DNA from: Fidelibacterota bacterium
GTDB taxonomy: Bacteria; Fidelibacterota; UBA8477; JABMPR01
NCBI GenBank assembly: GCA_018673925.1
Contig: JABHBL010000045.1
Location: 1 to 55,783, forward strand
Direction of reading: 5' to 3'
Length of the DNA: 55,783 nt
In this document: positions 16,106 to 25,492 of the stretch, piece after piece
Numbering within the stretch: position 1 is the stretch's first letter
Layout: every line of letters starts with the position of its first letter
Notes under the pieces: generated by a model
The model's input: the letters and a program-made list of their open reading frames with translations, nothing else
Told to the model about the DNA's origin: nothing
The model's database searches: none
Program-made: the position numbers and the translations under genes

Positions 16106-17935
16106 TCAATCCATAAGTTTTTTCAGGAGCTCCTGGGCTTTTACAAAATCAGGCACTTCCCTGACCAGTCCAGTTAGTACTGTAGCTGCCTCAGAGGGTT
16201 TCTGAGCCTCGAGTAAAAACCGGGCATAGGTAAAACGAACATTTGCAGATTGAATCCGTGTCAACTCAGGTGCTTTGAGAGCCATTTCAATAAAAGGCAT
16301 TGCCTGCTCTAAACCGGTAGTCATTCTATGCGATATCGCCAAATTATAATAAAACATCCCCTTTGATGTAGTTGTGGATAGCGCTCCCTGGCAAGTCTGT
16401 TTTACTAGTTCCCACATCTGGACCTGTTTGGCGCATTCAACCAATTTTGTGTAATATTCTGTTTTTTCGGGATACATCTCTATAATTGCCTGATATTCCT
16501 GGCAAGCCTTATTCAAATCACCCAGCTTCAGGTAATGGTCTGCCATATTACTATGTGCTTTACCCCAGACATGGTGATCGAATAGGTAATCCTGGGCGAG
16601 CTGGGCAGTCACGTCATCGTAGAGGGGCGCATAGTCAGCGTAATCAACGCTACTGTTGCCAAAGGGCCAACGTTGCAGCAGCTTGAAAATCTGTAACGCA
16701 CCAATTTCCCAGTCAAGGTCCGTAACCAATAGGGGTTGCCCGGTCGTGTCCTGAATAGGGGTCAGAGGTAATAAATTAGTTTTATCCATAGCCTTGCGAA
16801 ACTCCCTGGCCATAATATGATAACCAATGGGGTTTGGATGGAGATGATCGCAAAACAGATCCTTGCCAGGGATGCTGGAACTGGAAGCACGCCTGAAAGC
16901 AGATTTCATATCCACTATGGGTTGAGCAAATCGGCCGGCCTTGACCTGTAGTATCTCGTTGAGATAGTCATTCCCACGGAAGGGAACTTGATCATTATTT
17001 TTTGCACGGGTTAGGGAAATGTGGGCAGTCGTGGTATCACCTTGTCGAAATTCCCGAAGACCTTTGAGATATAACTTATGTGCTTTGCTTGATGTCTGCG
17101 TTGGATTGGATGTGATGTCCAGGGGTATTTGATCCTTGATATTGCTGACCAGATTGCTCAGGATGACTGGTACACCAGCTGATTGACAGGCCGTTAGGAT
17201 GACATCCAGGTTAGCTGAAAAATTTTCTCTGGTCTTAATCCTGAGCATTGAATTGGTTTCGATAAATTTATCATCGATCACTTTCTCCATGAGTGTTGGA
17301 TTACCAGTGCTTGGAGGAGCGTCTGCAAAACCTCTCATAATGGAGCCGATCATCTGGATGACACGAAATTGTTGAAATTTTAAAACAAGACGAACAACTC
17401 TTCCATCATGCCCTAGGGATATGGTTGATCCAGTACCGTAAGCCCCATAAAACTCATTGTGACCCATATAGAGCATGATCAAATCAGGTTCTTGGTCTAG
17501 TATTTCAGGAATCCAGTCCACAATAGTAAAACTGTTGATGGCAGATAGCCCCATATTGATCACTTCAAAGTGGCGGTTGGGATAATCTGCTTTCAGAAGT
17601 AGATCAAGCTGTTTAGGGAAGGGTGCAGTCATTTCATAGGGGAAGCCTGCTGTGCTGGATCCACCAAGACAAAAGATGCGTATGGTTCCGGGACTTTTCT
17701 TAGAGCTAAACTTCTCAGGATACAGATTTGGAACGGGCATGATAGCTTTGTCAAAATAGCGCTCACCCACCTGGGAGTTGATTTGAGTATAGGATGTATC
17801 CCCTTCAGTAACTTCGATAAAAAGCGGGGGTTGAGGATAGGCATCTACAATCCATAAGGTCAGTTCAATTATTGCAAGAAAGGCAACGGGGAGGAGCGCC
17901 GCTAGAATACTGAAAATGATTTTTTTAATTTTCAT
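16106..17935 (-). CDS. SGNH/GDSL-type hydrolase with C-terminal TPR repeats
   Basis: A 609-residue protein with one N-terminal membrane anchor (about residues 6-32), so its body is periplasmic or extracellular. SGNH block I is FCLGGSSTAG with Ser93 as nucleophile; YMGHNEFYG gives the block III Asn; DHLHPNPIGYH gives the catalytic Asp-His. Tetratricopeptide-like helices fill about 440-605. SGNH enzymes of this shape de-acylate or acylate envelope polysaccharides. It is the last gene of a four-gene unit with carbamoyltransferase, SxtJ-like and DUF5989 genes, with a 15-base gap, a conserved association that suggests joint modification of a surface glycan or secreted metabolite. The substrate is unknown. 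Confidence 0.82.
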   Translation of the reverse strand: MKIKKIIFSILAALLPVAFLAIIELTLWIVDAYPQPPLFIEVTEGDTSYTQINSQVGERYFDKAIMPVPNLYPEKFSSKKSPGTIRIFCLGGSSTAGFPYEMTAPFPKQLDLLLKADYPNRHFEVINMGLSAINSFTIVDWIPEILDQEPDLIMLYMGHNEFYGAYGTGSTISLGHDGRVVRLVLKFQQFRVIQMIGSIMRGFADAPPSTGNPTLMEKVIDDKFIETNSMLRIKTRENFSANLDVILTACQSAGVPVILSNLVSNIKDQIPLDITSNPTQTSSKAHKLYLKGLREFRQGDTTTAHISLTRAKNNDQVPFRGNDYLNEILQVKAGRFAQPIVDMKSAFRRASSSSIPGKDLFCDHLHPNPIGYHIMAREFRKAMDKTNLLPLTPIQDTTGQPLLVTDLDWEIGALQIFKLLQRWPFGNSSVDYADYAPLYDDVTAQLAQDYLFDHHVWGKAHSNMADHYLKLGDLNKACQEYQAIIEMYPEKTEYYTKLVECAKQVQMWELVKQTCQGALSTTTSKGMFYYNLAISHRMTTGLEQAMPFIEMALKAPELTRIQSANVRFTYARFLLEAQKPSEAATVLTGLVREVPDFVKAQELLKKLMD

Positions 17936-17950
17936 GAAACTCTCTTGGGT

Positions 17951-18109
17951 TTAAAAAATCGCATAAATGAAGGGTGCTAGTGAGCTGCCCTGACCCACAA
18001 CGATGACCATTCCCAAAAACAAAAGTATGCCTACAATTGGGATCATCCAGGTCTTTTTGTTTTCTCGGAGAAATAAGACGAATTCTCTGGTAATTGAAAG
18101 CTTACTCAT
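17951..18109 (-). CDS. DUF5989 family small membrane protein
   Basis: A 52-residue protein. The start is ATG at 18109 and the stop is TAA at 17951-17953. Residues 1-20 are amphipathic and basic (SITREFVLFLRENKK), then TWMIPIVGILLFLGMVIVV spans the membrane, followed by GQGSSLAPFIY. This is the typical DUF5989 pattern that accompanies SxtJ-like proteins and NodU-type carbamoyltransferases; the analogous third gene of the saxitoxin set is sxtK. It sits 24 bases after the SxtJ-like gene and 15 before the SGNH gene. Function is unknown, perhaps a membrane subunit of the complex. It is easily missed because of its size. Confidence 0.85.
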   Translation of the reverse strand: MSKLSITREFVLFLRENKKTWMIPIVGILLFLGMVIVVGQGSSLAPFIYAIF

Positions 18110-18133
18110 ATTGGGTGACCATTAGGGGATAGC

Positions 18134-18556
18134 TCAGGATTGTTTCTCGGACATACCTGGTTCATAAGGTTTGGAGTCTCTTATCCTCCAGTAGGATGCC
18201 GCATCAGGATCGATAGCTTCATCCAGGTGGTCTTTTTTGATGAGTCTGAATACCAGACCAATAGGGCTGAATATAAGAAAAAAGATGAGCCCTAGGATAA
18301 TTCGAGTCATAATAAACCCAAGTATTAGTGCGAAACTCATCCATAACACATAAAGGGGTTTGAGAATAAGAGGGAAAAGGAATCCCAGGAGCAAAATTGA
18401 GACACCTGTTGAGATCAGAGGAAGTGCATAATTGAGGGAGAGGAAATAAGTAATCAGACCAATAACCAAGAGGAAAATACCCATGGTTTTTCCAAACCTA
18501 CGAAATTCTCCATGGTCAGTTCCACCCCAGATCAGCTTTAGCTCCTGACTCAGCAC
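18134..18556 (-). CDS. SxtJ-like membrane protein
   Basis: A 140-residue protein with about four membrane helices (residues 25-45, 45-65, 68-90, 90-108) and a soluble tail with DPDAASYWRIRDSKP, the ending seen in SxtJ family proteins. The start is GTG at 18556 with AGGGATC before it, 15 bases after the carbamoyltransferase gene. The family accompanies NodU/CmcH-type carbamoyltransferases in many genomes, not only in saxitoxin producers. Its biochemical role is unknown; it probably anchors or assists the carbamoyltransferase at the membrane. Confidence 0.85.
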   Translation of the reverse strand: MLSQELKLIWGGTDHGEFRRFGKTMGIFLLVIGLITYFLSLNYALPLISTGVSILLLGFLFPLILKPLYVLWMSFALILGFIMTRIILGLIFFLIFSPIGLVFRLIKKDHLDEAIDPDAASYWRIRDSKPYEPGMSEKQS

Positions 18557-18571
18557 GATCCCTGCCCTGGT

Positions 18572-20380
18572 TTAATCGAGTTCATATTGATTCTTCCAAT
18601 CCACATCATCTTCCAGGATGGGTTGCTCAGATTTATTGAGCAGGTAATTTCCCAGAACCAGATGGTCCATATCCGTTCGCATAAAACAGGTATATGCTTC
18701 TTCAGGTGTGCAAACAATAGGCTCCCCACGCACATTGAATGAGGTGTTGATGATGACGGGGCTGCCTGTGAGTTTCCAGAAGTGGCTGATGAGGGCATGA
18801 TATCTGGGATTGTCATCGGAGTTGACCGTTTGTATCCGAGCAGATTGATCCACATGCGTTATAGCCGGAACCGTTGATCGAGGGGAATTAATCATAGCCA
18901 ATCCTGATTGATTTTCATCTCTCTCCTTCCACAACTCCTTCTTTACCGGAGCCACCAGCAACATATAGGGGCTTTCCTCTTCCAGCTCAAAAACATCGGA
19001 AACCTGCTCGCTGAGGATACTGGGCGCAAAGGGTCTAAAACTCTCCCGATACTTAATCTTTAAGTTCATGGTGGACTGCATTTTTGGTGATCTCGCATCT
19101 CCAATGATACTTCTATTCCCCAGCGCTCGGGGACCAAACTCCATTCGACCCTGAAACCAGCCAATCACCTTCTCATCCGCGATGAGTTGTGCCACTGAGG
19201 CAAAAAGGGAGGGGTCATCATAACGATGATATTGAATATTTTTGGAATCCAGGATGGCCTTTATATCATCATCGGAAAAGTCTGGTCCAAGATATGATCC
19301 CTGCTGGCTATCTCTTTGGGATTGAGGCTCCCTGTCTTGATCAAGATACTGATGCCAGGTAAATAGTGCTGCTCCCAAGGCCCCGCCAGCATCACCGGCA
19401 GCTGGTTGGATCCAGATATTTTCAAAGGGACCTTCCCTCAGGATGCGACCGTTCCCCACACAATTCAAGGCGACTCCACCGGCCAGAACCAAATTCGACT
19501 TGTTGGTCTGCTTGTGAACATGGCGGACCATCTTGAGGAGGATTTCTTCACTGACTTCCTGGATAGAGGAGGCAATATCCATTTCTCTCTGACTGAGATC
19601 TGATTCAGGTTTACGAGCTGGACCTCCAAAGAGTTGTGCAAATTTTCGATTAGTCATGGTCAGACCTGCTGCAAAATTGAAATACTCCATATTCATCTTG
19701 AAGGAGCCATCATCTTTCAGGTCAATGAGCTTGTCTTTGATAAGATCGACGTATTTAGGTTTCCCATAAGGTGCTAGTCCCATGAGTTTGTATTCTCCCG
19801 AATTCACTCTAAATCCTGTGAAATATGTGAATGCCGAGTAGAGCAATCCCAGGGAGTGGGGGAAATGCAACTCACCAAGGATATCGATTTTATTATTCTG
19901 ACCCACGCCATAGCTGGAGGTGGTCCATTCTCCCACACCATCTACAGTAAGAAAAGCCGCATCCTTAAAAGGGGAGGGGAAAAAAGCTGAAGCTGCATGG
20001 GATTGGTGGTGTTCGGGAAAAAGAATTTCCCCGTCGAACTTCAGTTCATCAGCAATAAAGTCCTTTATCCACAGTTTTTGCTTCAGCCATAGCGGCATGG
20101 CTTTGATAAAGGAAGCGAATCCCCGAGGTGCATAGGTCAAGTACGTGCTGAGCAGGCGATCAAATTTTTGAAAAGGCTTATCATAAAAAGCGACATAATC
20201 TAGATCTTGCTTCTTTATCCCAGCTTCCTTTAGGCAATACGATATAGCACTTGTTGGGAACCCGTGATCATGCTTCTTGCGAGAAAAGCGTTCTTCCTGG
20301 GCAGCTGAAATGATCTTCCCATCCCTGATGAAACAGGCCGCGCTGTCATGATAAAATGCCGATATGCCTAAAATATTCAT
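18572..20380 (-). CDS. NodU/CmcH-type O-carbamoyltransferase
   Basis: A 602-residue cytosolic enzyme that moves the carbamoyl group from carbamoyl phosphate, through carbamoyl-adenylate, to a hydroxyl of a sugar or natural product. The N-terminal ASKHA-type (Kae1-like) domain shows ISAFYHDSAACFI, EHHQSHAASAFFPSPF and LAGGVALNCVGNG; the C-terminal YrdC-like part shows GRMEFGPRALGNRSI and FNVRGEPIVCTPEEAY. Length and motifs are complete. It is the first gene of the carbamoyltransferase/SxtJ/DUF5989/SGNH unit. The acceptor is unknown and nothing else of a toxin pathway is present. Confidence 0.92.
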   Translation of the reverse strand: MNILGISAFYHDSAACFIRDGKIISAAQEERFSRKKHDHGFPTSAISYCLKEAGIKKQDLDYVAFYDKPFQKFDRLLSTYLTYAPRGFASFIKAMPLWLKQKLWIKDFIADELKFDGEILFPEHHQSHAASAFFPSPFKDAAFLTVDGVGEWTTSSYGVGQNNKIDILGELHFPHSLGLLYSAFTYFTGFRVNSGEYKLMGLAPYGKPKYVDLIKDKLIDLKDDGSFKMNMEYFNFAAGLTMTNRKFAQLFGGPARKPESDLSQREMDIASSIQEVSEEILLKMVRHVHKQTNKSNLVLAGGVALNCVGNGRILREGPFENIWIQPAAGDAGGALGAALFTWHQYLDQDREPQSQRDSQQGSYLGPDFSDDDIKAILDSKNIQYHRYDDPSLFASVAQLIADEKVIGWFQGRMEFGPRALGNRSIIGDARSPKMQSTMNLKIKYRESFRPFAPSILSEQVSDVFELEEESPYMLLVAPVKKELWKERDENQSGLAMINSPRSTVPAITHVDQSARIQTVNSDDNPRYHALISHFWKLTGSPVIINTSFNVRGEPIVCTPEEAYTCFMRTDMDHLVLGNYLLNKSEQPILEDDVDWKNQYELD

Positions 20381-20450
20381 TCAAAACATGTTACACAGGA
20401 AGCCAAATAAAGGTACTTAAAAATAGTCTGGTTGGTATTGATTGACTTAC

Positions 20451-20530
20451 GAACATATTAAAAATGAACGATTAACGGTTAATAATATATAAAACGTAAA
20501 ATAATGCTTGACTCGTTCAAAATATTGTTC
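20451..20530. promoter_or_regulatory. Candidate TetR operator/promoter region
   Basis: Before the second TetR gene, GAACA...GAACG (20451-20470) faces CGTTC...TTGTTC (20514-20530) as an imperfect inverted pair, and ATTAAC-G-GTTAAT (20471-20483) is a perfect short palindrome. TTGACT at 20509 could be a -35. The region also separates the divergent carbamoyltransferase operon. Pattern only. Confidence 0.4.
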
Positions 20531-20576
20531 ATATTCCATACGTTTACTAAACAAAATAACGGAAAGCGTACATATT

Positions 20577-21200
20577 ATGCCACATCGAATACTCTCAGAA
20601 GTCCAATTACCAGACTTTCAAGATCGTCCAAAAAAGGAGGGAGACATTCTCCGTACCGCAGAAGATCTCTTTATGCAGTTTGGCTATGATCGAGTGAGTG
20701 TGGAGGAAATTTGTCGAGAGGCAAAGGTCTCAAAGGTCACTTTCTACAAATATTTCAAGAACAAACTTGAGGTACTTGAGGACTACATGACAGTTCGACT
20801 TGAATTGGGGATGGAAGTCTTCACCAGAATCCGTACCGCTGATGCCAGTTTACCGGAGAAAATGAAAGCGCTGATCGCTATGAAGGAATCTGCAGTCAGT
20901 CATTTCACCCCCGTATTTTATAAAAGCTTGCTGAGCGGGGATGAACAGGTTCAAGGGTTTATGCATAGATGGGGTGCCACTAGCCTGAGCGCCATGCGTG
21001 ACTTCCTGGAGGATGGACAAAGGAGTGGTGAAATTCATCCGGACTATTCCATAGATTTTTTACTCCATATCTGGAATTCTTTGGCTGAAACAGCCAGATC
21101 CGAGGATATGATGACAATGTTCAACGATGACATGGTAAAGCTCTCAACCGATTTCTTGAATTTTCTATGTTTTGGAACGACCGGTCCACCTCAGGAGTAA
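20577..21200 (+). CDS. TetR family regulator of the envelope transport operon
   Basis: A 207-residue protein beginning at the ATG at 20577 (MPHRIL); the frame is open 69 bases further up, but that stretch holds promoter-like sequence. The HTH lies at about residues 20-65 (VSVEEICREAKVSKVTFYKYFKNK). The rest is a helical ligand-binding domain. It is the first gene of an operon with the beta-barrel, ABC and LolA-like genes; the gap to the next gene is 7 bases, so it most likely controls the whole unit including itself. The ligand, perhaps a lipid or hydrophobic compound, is inferred from context only. Confidence 0.85.
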   Translation: MPHRILSEVQLPDFQDRPKKEGDILRTAEDLFMQFGYDRVSVEEICREAKVSKVTFYKYFKNKLEVLEDYMTVRLELGMEVFTRIRTADASLPEKMKALIAMKESAVSHFTPVFYKSLLSGDEQVQGFMHRWGATSLSAMRDFLEDGQRSGEIHPDYSIDFLLHIWNSLAETARSEDMMTMFNDDMVKLSTDFLNFLCFGTTGPPQE

Positions 21201-21207
21201 GTATCAA

Positions 21208-22302
21208 TTGAAATCCATCATCCTTATTATACTGCTTTCTCTCTCTGCCCTTTTTGCAAATGACAGAAGCCTCAATTTACAGTGGAAAGGACAGGCTTCC
21301 GTTATTCATGCCAGCTCATTTGCAGGCTCCTTTGATGAGAGCCCAACTACCATGCGCTATATCCCACAACTTCGTCTGGATTTTCAGATCAGCCCAGCCA
21401 ATAGGCTCGGTTTTGATGCGGCAGTAGATGTATACAACTATTCCCTGGGCGATTCTTTGGTTGATATGGATGGGGACCTTTATCGCTTCACCCTACGCTA
21501 TGACACGCCTAAAACTCAGGTTCGGGTTGGTTTGCAGAAGATAAATTTTGGTCCAGCCCGTATGCTGCGAGTCCTACAGTGGTTTGATGAACTGGATCCA
21601 CGGGATCCCCTGGCATTGTCTCCAGGTGTCTGGGCTGCCATGGGAAGATATTATTTTGACAACGGTGCCAATCTTCGCCTCTGGACCATGGCAGATGCTC
21701 CTGATCAGTCACGGAGTTACTGGGGCGATAGTGACTCCTGGCCCTGGGATGCTGGTGGACGTTTGGAATACCCAATTCCAGCAGGAACTCTAGGACTGAC
21801 TTTGCATAGTCTCGATATTTCGAATGTCAGTGATATTAAGGAAAACAGAATAGCTGGAGATGTCCGTGTAGATGCAGTGGTGGGATTATGGTCTGAAGTG
21901 ATGTTTGCCCGCATCGAGGATCCAACACTGACCATGGATGTATTTTCTGTGATGGCTGGAGTCGACTACACCTTTGGATTGGGCAACGGTCTATACACAG
22001 CGCTTGAGATGGCCACGACCTATCAAGGAACTTCAGGGGATGAAATGCCCTGGCAGATACGAAGCTACGCCATCTCTGCAAATTATACACTTGGGTTATC
22101 TGATGGTTTGACGTTCTATCTATATACACTCGATTTTCCCATTCTTGAGTCTCAAACCATCCCCATGCTGGGGTGGCAGCACACTTCTGGGAACTGGCTG
22201 TTCTATCTTGCCTTATATGATATGCCTGAGTTTACGGCTGGCAGTGGGGTGTCCCTCCCAACTGGAGCAGGTTTACAAATCAACATAGCATTTAATCACT
22301 AA
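21208..22302 (+). CDS. Outer membrane beta-barrel protein (porin-like)
   Basis: A 364-residue protein. The likely start is TTG at 21208, giving a clean signal peptide (KSIILIILLSLSALFAND) with AGGAG 10 bases upstream; the ATG 36 bases earlier would overlap the TetR gene and spoil the signal. The mature part alternates hydrophobic and aromatic beta strands with Gly/Asp turns (RLGFDAAVDVYNY, DLYRFTLRYDTPKTQV, LTLHSLDIS), like DUF1302-type or alginate-export-type barrels. No plug or TonB box is seen. Within the operon it probably provides the outer membrane step for the substrate of the ABC system. Confidence 0.78.
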   Translation: MKSIILIILLSLSALFANDRSLNLQWKGQASVIHASSFAGSFDESPTTMRYIPQLRLDFQISPANRLGFDAAVDVYNYSLGDSLVDMDGDLYRFTLRYDTPKTQVRVGLQKINFGPARMLRVLQWFDELDPRDPLALSPGVWAAMGRYYFDNGANLRLWTMADAPDQSRSYWGDSDSWPWDAGGRLEYPIPAGTLGLTLHSLDISNVSDIKENRIAGDVRVDAVVGLWSEVMFARIEDPTLTMDVFSVMAGVDYTFGLGNGLYTALEMATTYQGTSGDEMPWQIRSYAISANYTLGLSDGLTFYLYTLDFPILESQTIPMLGWQHTSGNWLFYLALYDMPEFTAGSGVSLPTGAGLQINIAFNH

Positions 22303-22334
22303 TTTTTTTCAATAAGAACTAAAAGGAAATCAAC

Positions 22335-23027
22335 ATGGACAAGAGCACACTGATCAAAACTCAAGGTCTCGTGAAGCGATACCCGGTAGGTGGAGGTCAC
22401 TTTACTGCACTCAAAGGTCTCGATCTTAATGTGAATTCTGGTGAATTTGTGGGACTTGTGGGTCCCTCAGGATCAGGCAAAACAACCCTGCTGAATATTA
22501 TCGGAGCACTTGATGCCCCCAGCGAGGGAACCGTAGAAGTACTGGGAAAAGACCTGGCTACACTATCTGGTGCCCAGGCTGCCAAACACCGTAGCGCATT
22601 CATGGGCTTCATTTTTCAAACTTACAACTTGCTGCCTGTATATACAGCATTTGAGAATGTCGAATTCCCCTTGCTGCTGCTTGGTAAAAGTACAGAAGAA
22701 CGTAAGCAGTTAGTCATGCAGGCGCTTGACTGGGTTGGCATTGCTGATAAAGCCGATAGTCGCCCAAAAATGCTGAGTGGTGGTGAAAGCCAGCGTGTGG
22801 CTATTGCCCGCGCCATGGTCAAGCAGCCCAAGCTGGTGCTCGCTGATGAACCCACAGCAAATCTGGATGCCAAGAATAGTCACCACATTCTTGAGACCAT
22901 GGTGAAGCTGAATAAAGAGCTGGGAACCACTTTTGTTTTTGCTACCCATGATGAAAAGGTCATCAGCTATCTCCATCGTAAGGTGACCCTGGTGGATGGT
23001 AGTATTCAATCCGACGAAACCAGCTGA
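22335..23027 (+). CDS. LolD/MacB-type ABC transporter ATPase
   Basis: A 230-residue ATPase with Walker A GPSGSGKTTL (about residue 43), Q-loop FIFQTYNLLP, signature LSGGESQRVAIARAM, Walker B LVLADEPTANLD and H-loop FATHD. The pattern TYNLLPVYTAFENVEFPL is typical of the LolD/MacB/FtsE class, which powers mechanotransmission of lipoproteins, lipids or peptides rather than ordinary import. AAAGGA precedes the ATG. Two FtsX-type permeases follow immediately, so the complex is expected to be one ATPase dimer with a heterodimer of permeases. Confidence 0.93.
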   Translation: MDKSTLIKTQGLVKRYPVGGGHFTALKGLDLNVNSGEFVGLVGPSGSGKTTLLNIIGALDAPSEGTVEVLGKDLATLSGAQAAKHRSAFMGFIFQTYNLLPVYTAFENVEFPLLLLGKSTEERKQLVMQALDWVGIADKADSRPKMLSGGESQRVAIARAMVKQPKLVLADEPTANLDAKNSHHILETMVKLNKELGTTFVFATHDEKVISYLHRKVTLVDGSIQSDETS

Positions 23028-23043
23028 GCTGGAGGAGGATATT

Positions 23044-24216
23044 ATGATTTTATTTAAACTTGCATGGCGCAATCTGGTAGGAGCCGGTTTACGCACCTGG
23101 CTCAATGTCCTGGTGCTGGCCATGGCCTTCATCCTCATGATCTGGGGTAAGGGTGTGGTAGATGGGATGGCCTATCAGCTCAACGATGCCATGACCAATA
23201 TTGAATTCGGAAATGGTGGACAAATCTGGCACAGTGAATATGATCCCATGGATCCCCTCACAATCGAAGATTCACATGCACCCTATCCGGAAGAGATAAA
23301 TGCACTAATTGCTACTCACAAAGCGGCTCCAATCCTCATCCGTCAAGGGACTATTTATCCTGATGGGAGGATGCAGACGATTAAGGTGAAAGGGATTCAC
23401 CCCGAACAAGAGGTTATGGATCTTCCTACAGCCCAGATTGTTATGGGTGCAACCGGACTGACCCCTGCCCTTATTGGTCAGAAGATGGCTGATAAAAGTG
23501 GATTGGAAGTGGGTGATCTGCTCACAGTACGCTGGCGAGATGCCAAGGGTACCTTTGATGCTCGAGAAGTTGAAATCGTCCACATCATGAATACAGTTGT
23601 CCAAACCGTCGACCGGAGTCAGATATGGATTCCCCTCGACCATTTGCAGGAGATGTCAAAATTGCAGGGACAAGCAACAGTTGTAGCTCTTGATGAGCCC
23701 TTTGAAGGAACACCTGCAAGCGCGGCCTGGATTTATCGCGATTTGAATTTCCTCATGAAAGACATTAATGACATGATCAAATCCAAGAATTTTGGTGGGA
23801 ATATCATGTATGGAATTTTGTTTGCCATTGCACTCCTGGCCATTTTTGATACACAGGTCCTGGCTATTTTCAGGCGTAAAAAGGAAATGGGTACACTGAT
23901 GGCTTTAGGGCTTACTCGTGCAAAGGTGATTGGGCTGTTTACTATTGAAGGTAGCATGCACGGAATTATTGCTTTTATTGCAGGCTTCATACTTGGGTCC
24001 CCACTTTTTTACCTCATGACAACAAAAGGCTATGCTATGCCTGGTGATATGGATGATTATGGTATGGCTTTGGGAAATGTAATTTATGGTAGGTATGGAC
24101 CCGATCTGCTCATCGGAACGACCTTTCTACTGTTTTTGACGGTGGTATTGGTCAGCTATCTCCCCACACGAAAAATATCAAAGCTCACACCCACTGATGC
24201 TCTGAGGGGGAAATAA
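23044..24216 (+). CDS. FtsX/LolC-type ABC permease, first subunit
   Basis: A 390-residue inner-membrane protein with the MacB/LolC architecture: one helix at the N terminus (LNVLVLAMAFILMIW), a periplasmic domain of about 230 residues, then three helices (from about 262; IMYGILFAIALLAIFDTQV and FTIEGSMHGIIAFIAGFILG). Between helices the cytosolic RRKKEMGTLMALGLTRAKV loop is the ATPase-coupling motif. The ATG at 23044 follows GGAGGAGG; an upstream in-frame start would overlap the ATPase gene. It pairs with the next gene, whose start is one base after this stop. Confidence 0.9.
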   Translation: MILFKLAWRNLVGAGLRTWLNVLVLAMAFILMIWGKGVVDGMAYQLNDAMTNIEFGNGGQIWHSEYDPMDPLTIEDSHAPYPEEINALIATHKAAPILIRQGTIYPDGRMQTIKVKGIHPEQEVMDLPTAQIVMGATGLTPALIGQKMADKSGLEVGDLLTVRWRDAKGTFDAREVEIVHIMNTVVQTVDRSQIWIPLDHLQEMSKLQGQATVVALDEPFEGTPASAAWIYRDLNFLMKDINDMIKSKNFGGNIMYGILFAIALLAIFDTQVLAIFRRKKEMGTLMALGLTRAKVIGLFTIEGSMHGIIAFIAGFILGSPLFYLMTTKGYAMPGDMDDYGMALGNVIYGRYGPDLLIGTTFLLFLTVVLVSYLPTRKISKLTPTDALRGK

Positions 24217-24217
24217 T

Positions 24218-25492
24218 ATGTTCAGATTCCTGATGAAAGGCATGTTGCGAGATCGTCACCGCAGTCTGCTCCCCAGCATAGTGGTGGCCATGGGTGTGAT
24301 GTTAACCGTCTTTATGTTCACATACATGAAAGGTATTTTTGATGATTTTTTCAATAACGCTGCCATGTATGATTCGGGTCATGTAAAAATCACATCGAGA
24401 GCGTACTACGAGGAAAAAGATGTTCTACCCAACGATCTTGCCCTTGAAGATGGTCCTGCTATGATGGCCATGCTTCGAAGTGAATACCCACAACTTAACT
24501 GGTCTGAAAGAGTCAAGTTTGGTGGCCTATTGGATGCCTTTGACGAAAATCGTGAAACGCGTGCACAAGTGGGTGCTGGAGGAATTGGAATCGATTTCTT
24601 CGGGGCGGATACGGCGGAACGGAATCGCTGGAACCTCGGTGCAGGCCTCCAGGAAGGAACATTGCCCCAGAAACCGGGCGATATAATCATGGGAAAGATC
24701 CTGGCTAATCAGATGGATCTATATGCCGGTGATGATGTAACGCTCATTAGTTCAACCGTCAATGGCTCCATGGTGTTGAATAATTTTCATATCTCTGGGA
24801 TTATCTATTTTGGTACCCCACCTATGGATAAAAGCATGTTTTTGGCGGATATCAATGATGTGAAATCAATGCTAGATATGGGGGATTGGAGTTCTGAAAT
24901 TCTGGGGTACTTCAATACGTCAAACTATAAAGATCTCGTTGCTACAGCATTGGCAACTGAGTTCAATGCGGCGAGGAGTAATCCTAATGACCGCTTTAGT
25001 CCACAGATGACACCCATGCTGGATGATGCTGGGTTGCGTGATTACTTTGGATATGCCAGTAAAGCTGGAAGCATCATGAGTTTTATAATGATTTTCGCCA
25101 TGGGAATTGTGCTCTGGAACACGGGTCTCATGGGTGCTATTAGGCGTTATGGTGAAATGGGATTAAGATTGGCAGTTGGTGAATCCAAGGGCCATGTATA
25201 CCGTAGTCTCATCATTGAAAGCCTCGGAGTAGCTCTCATGGGTACCGTCATTGGGACCATCACCGGTTTAGGCTTCTCATACTGGCTCCAGGAGGTTGGA
25301 TTCGATATTGGTAGCATGATGGGGGACAGCCAAATGCTTATACCCACAATCATCCGAGCTCGAATAACGCCGACGGCCTTTTATATTGGATTTTTCCCTG
25401 GTGTATTTGCAACGCTTTTAGGGGCGGCACTTTCAGGGCTCCGAATCTTCAAACGTGATACAGCTAGTCTTTTTAAGGAATTAGAAACATGA
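24218..25492 (+). CDS. FtsX/LolE-type ABC permease, second subunit
   Basis: A 424-residue paralogue of the previous protein with the same plan: N-terminal helix (SLLPSIVVAMGVMLTVFMF), large periplasmic domain (about 45-285), three C-terminal helices and the coupling loop RRYGEMGLRLAVGESKGHV. It is slightly longer in the periplasmic part. It starts one base after the first permease gene and overlaps the next gene by 4 bases (ATGA), so all are translated together. Two different permeases with one ATPase is the LolCDE arrangement. Confidence 0.9.
   Translation: MFRFLMKGMLRDRHRSLLPSIVVAMGVMLTVFMFTYMKGIFDDFFNNAAMYDSGHVKITSRAYYEEKDVLPNDLALEDGPAMMAMLRSEYPQLNWSERVKFGGLLDAFDENRETRAQVGAGGIGIDFFGADTAERNRWNLGAGLQEGTLPQKPGDIIMGKILANQMDLYAGDDVTLISSTVNGSMVLNNFHISGIIYFGTPPMDKSMFLADINDVKSMLDMGDWSSEILGYFNTSNYKDLVATALATEFNAARSNPNDRFSPQMTPMLDDAGLRDYFGYASKAGSIMSFIMIFAMGIVLWNTGLMGAIRRYGEMGLRLAVGESKGHVYRSLIIESLGVALMGTVIGTITGLGFSYWLQEVGFDIGSMMGDSQMLIPTIIRARITPTAFYIGFFPGVFATLLGAALSGLRIFKRDTASLFKELET

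Noticed and set aside
16106..20380. A saxitoxin-type toxin gene cluster
   Set aside because: Only the carbamoyltransferase, SxtJ-like and DUF5989 members occur; no polyketide, amidinotransferase or oxygenase genes are nearby, and these three families are widespread outside toxin producers.
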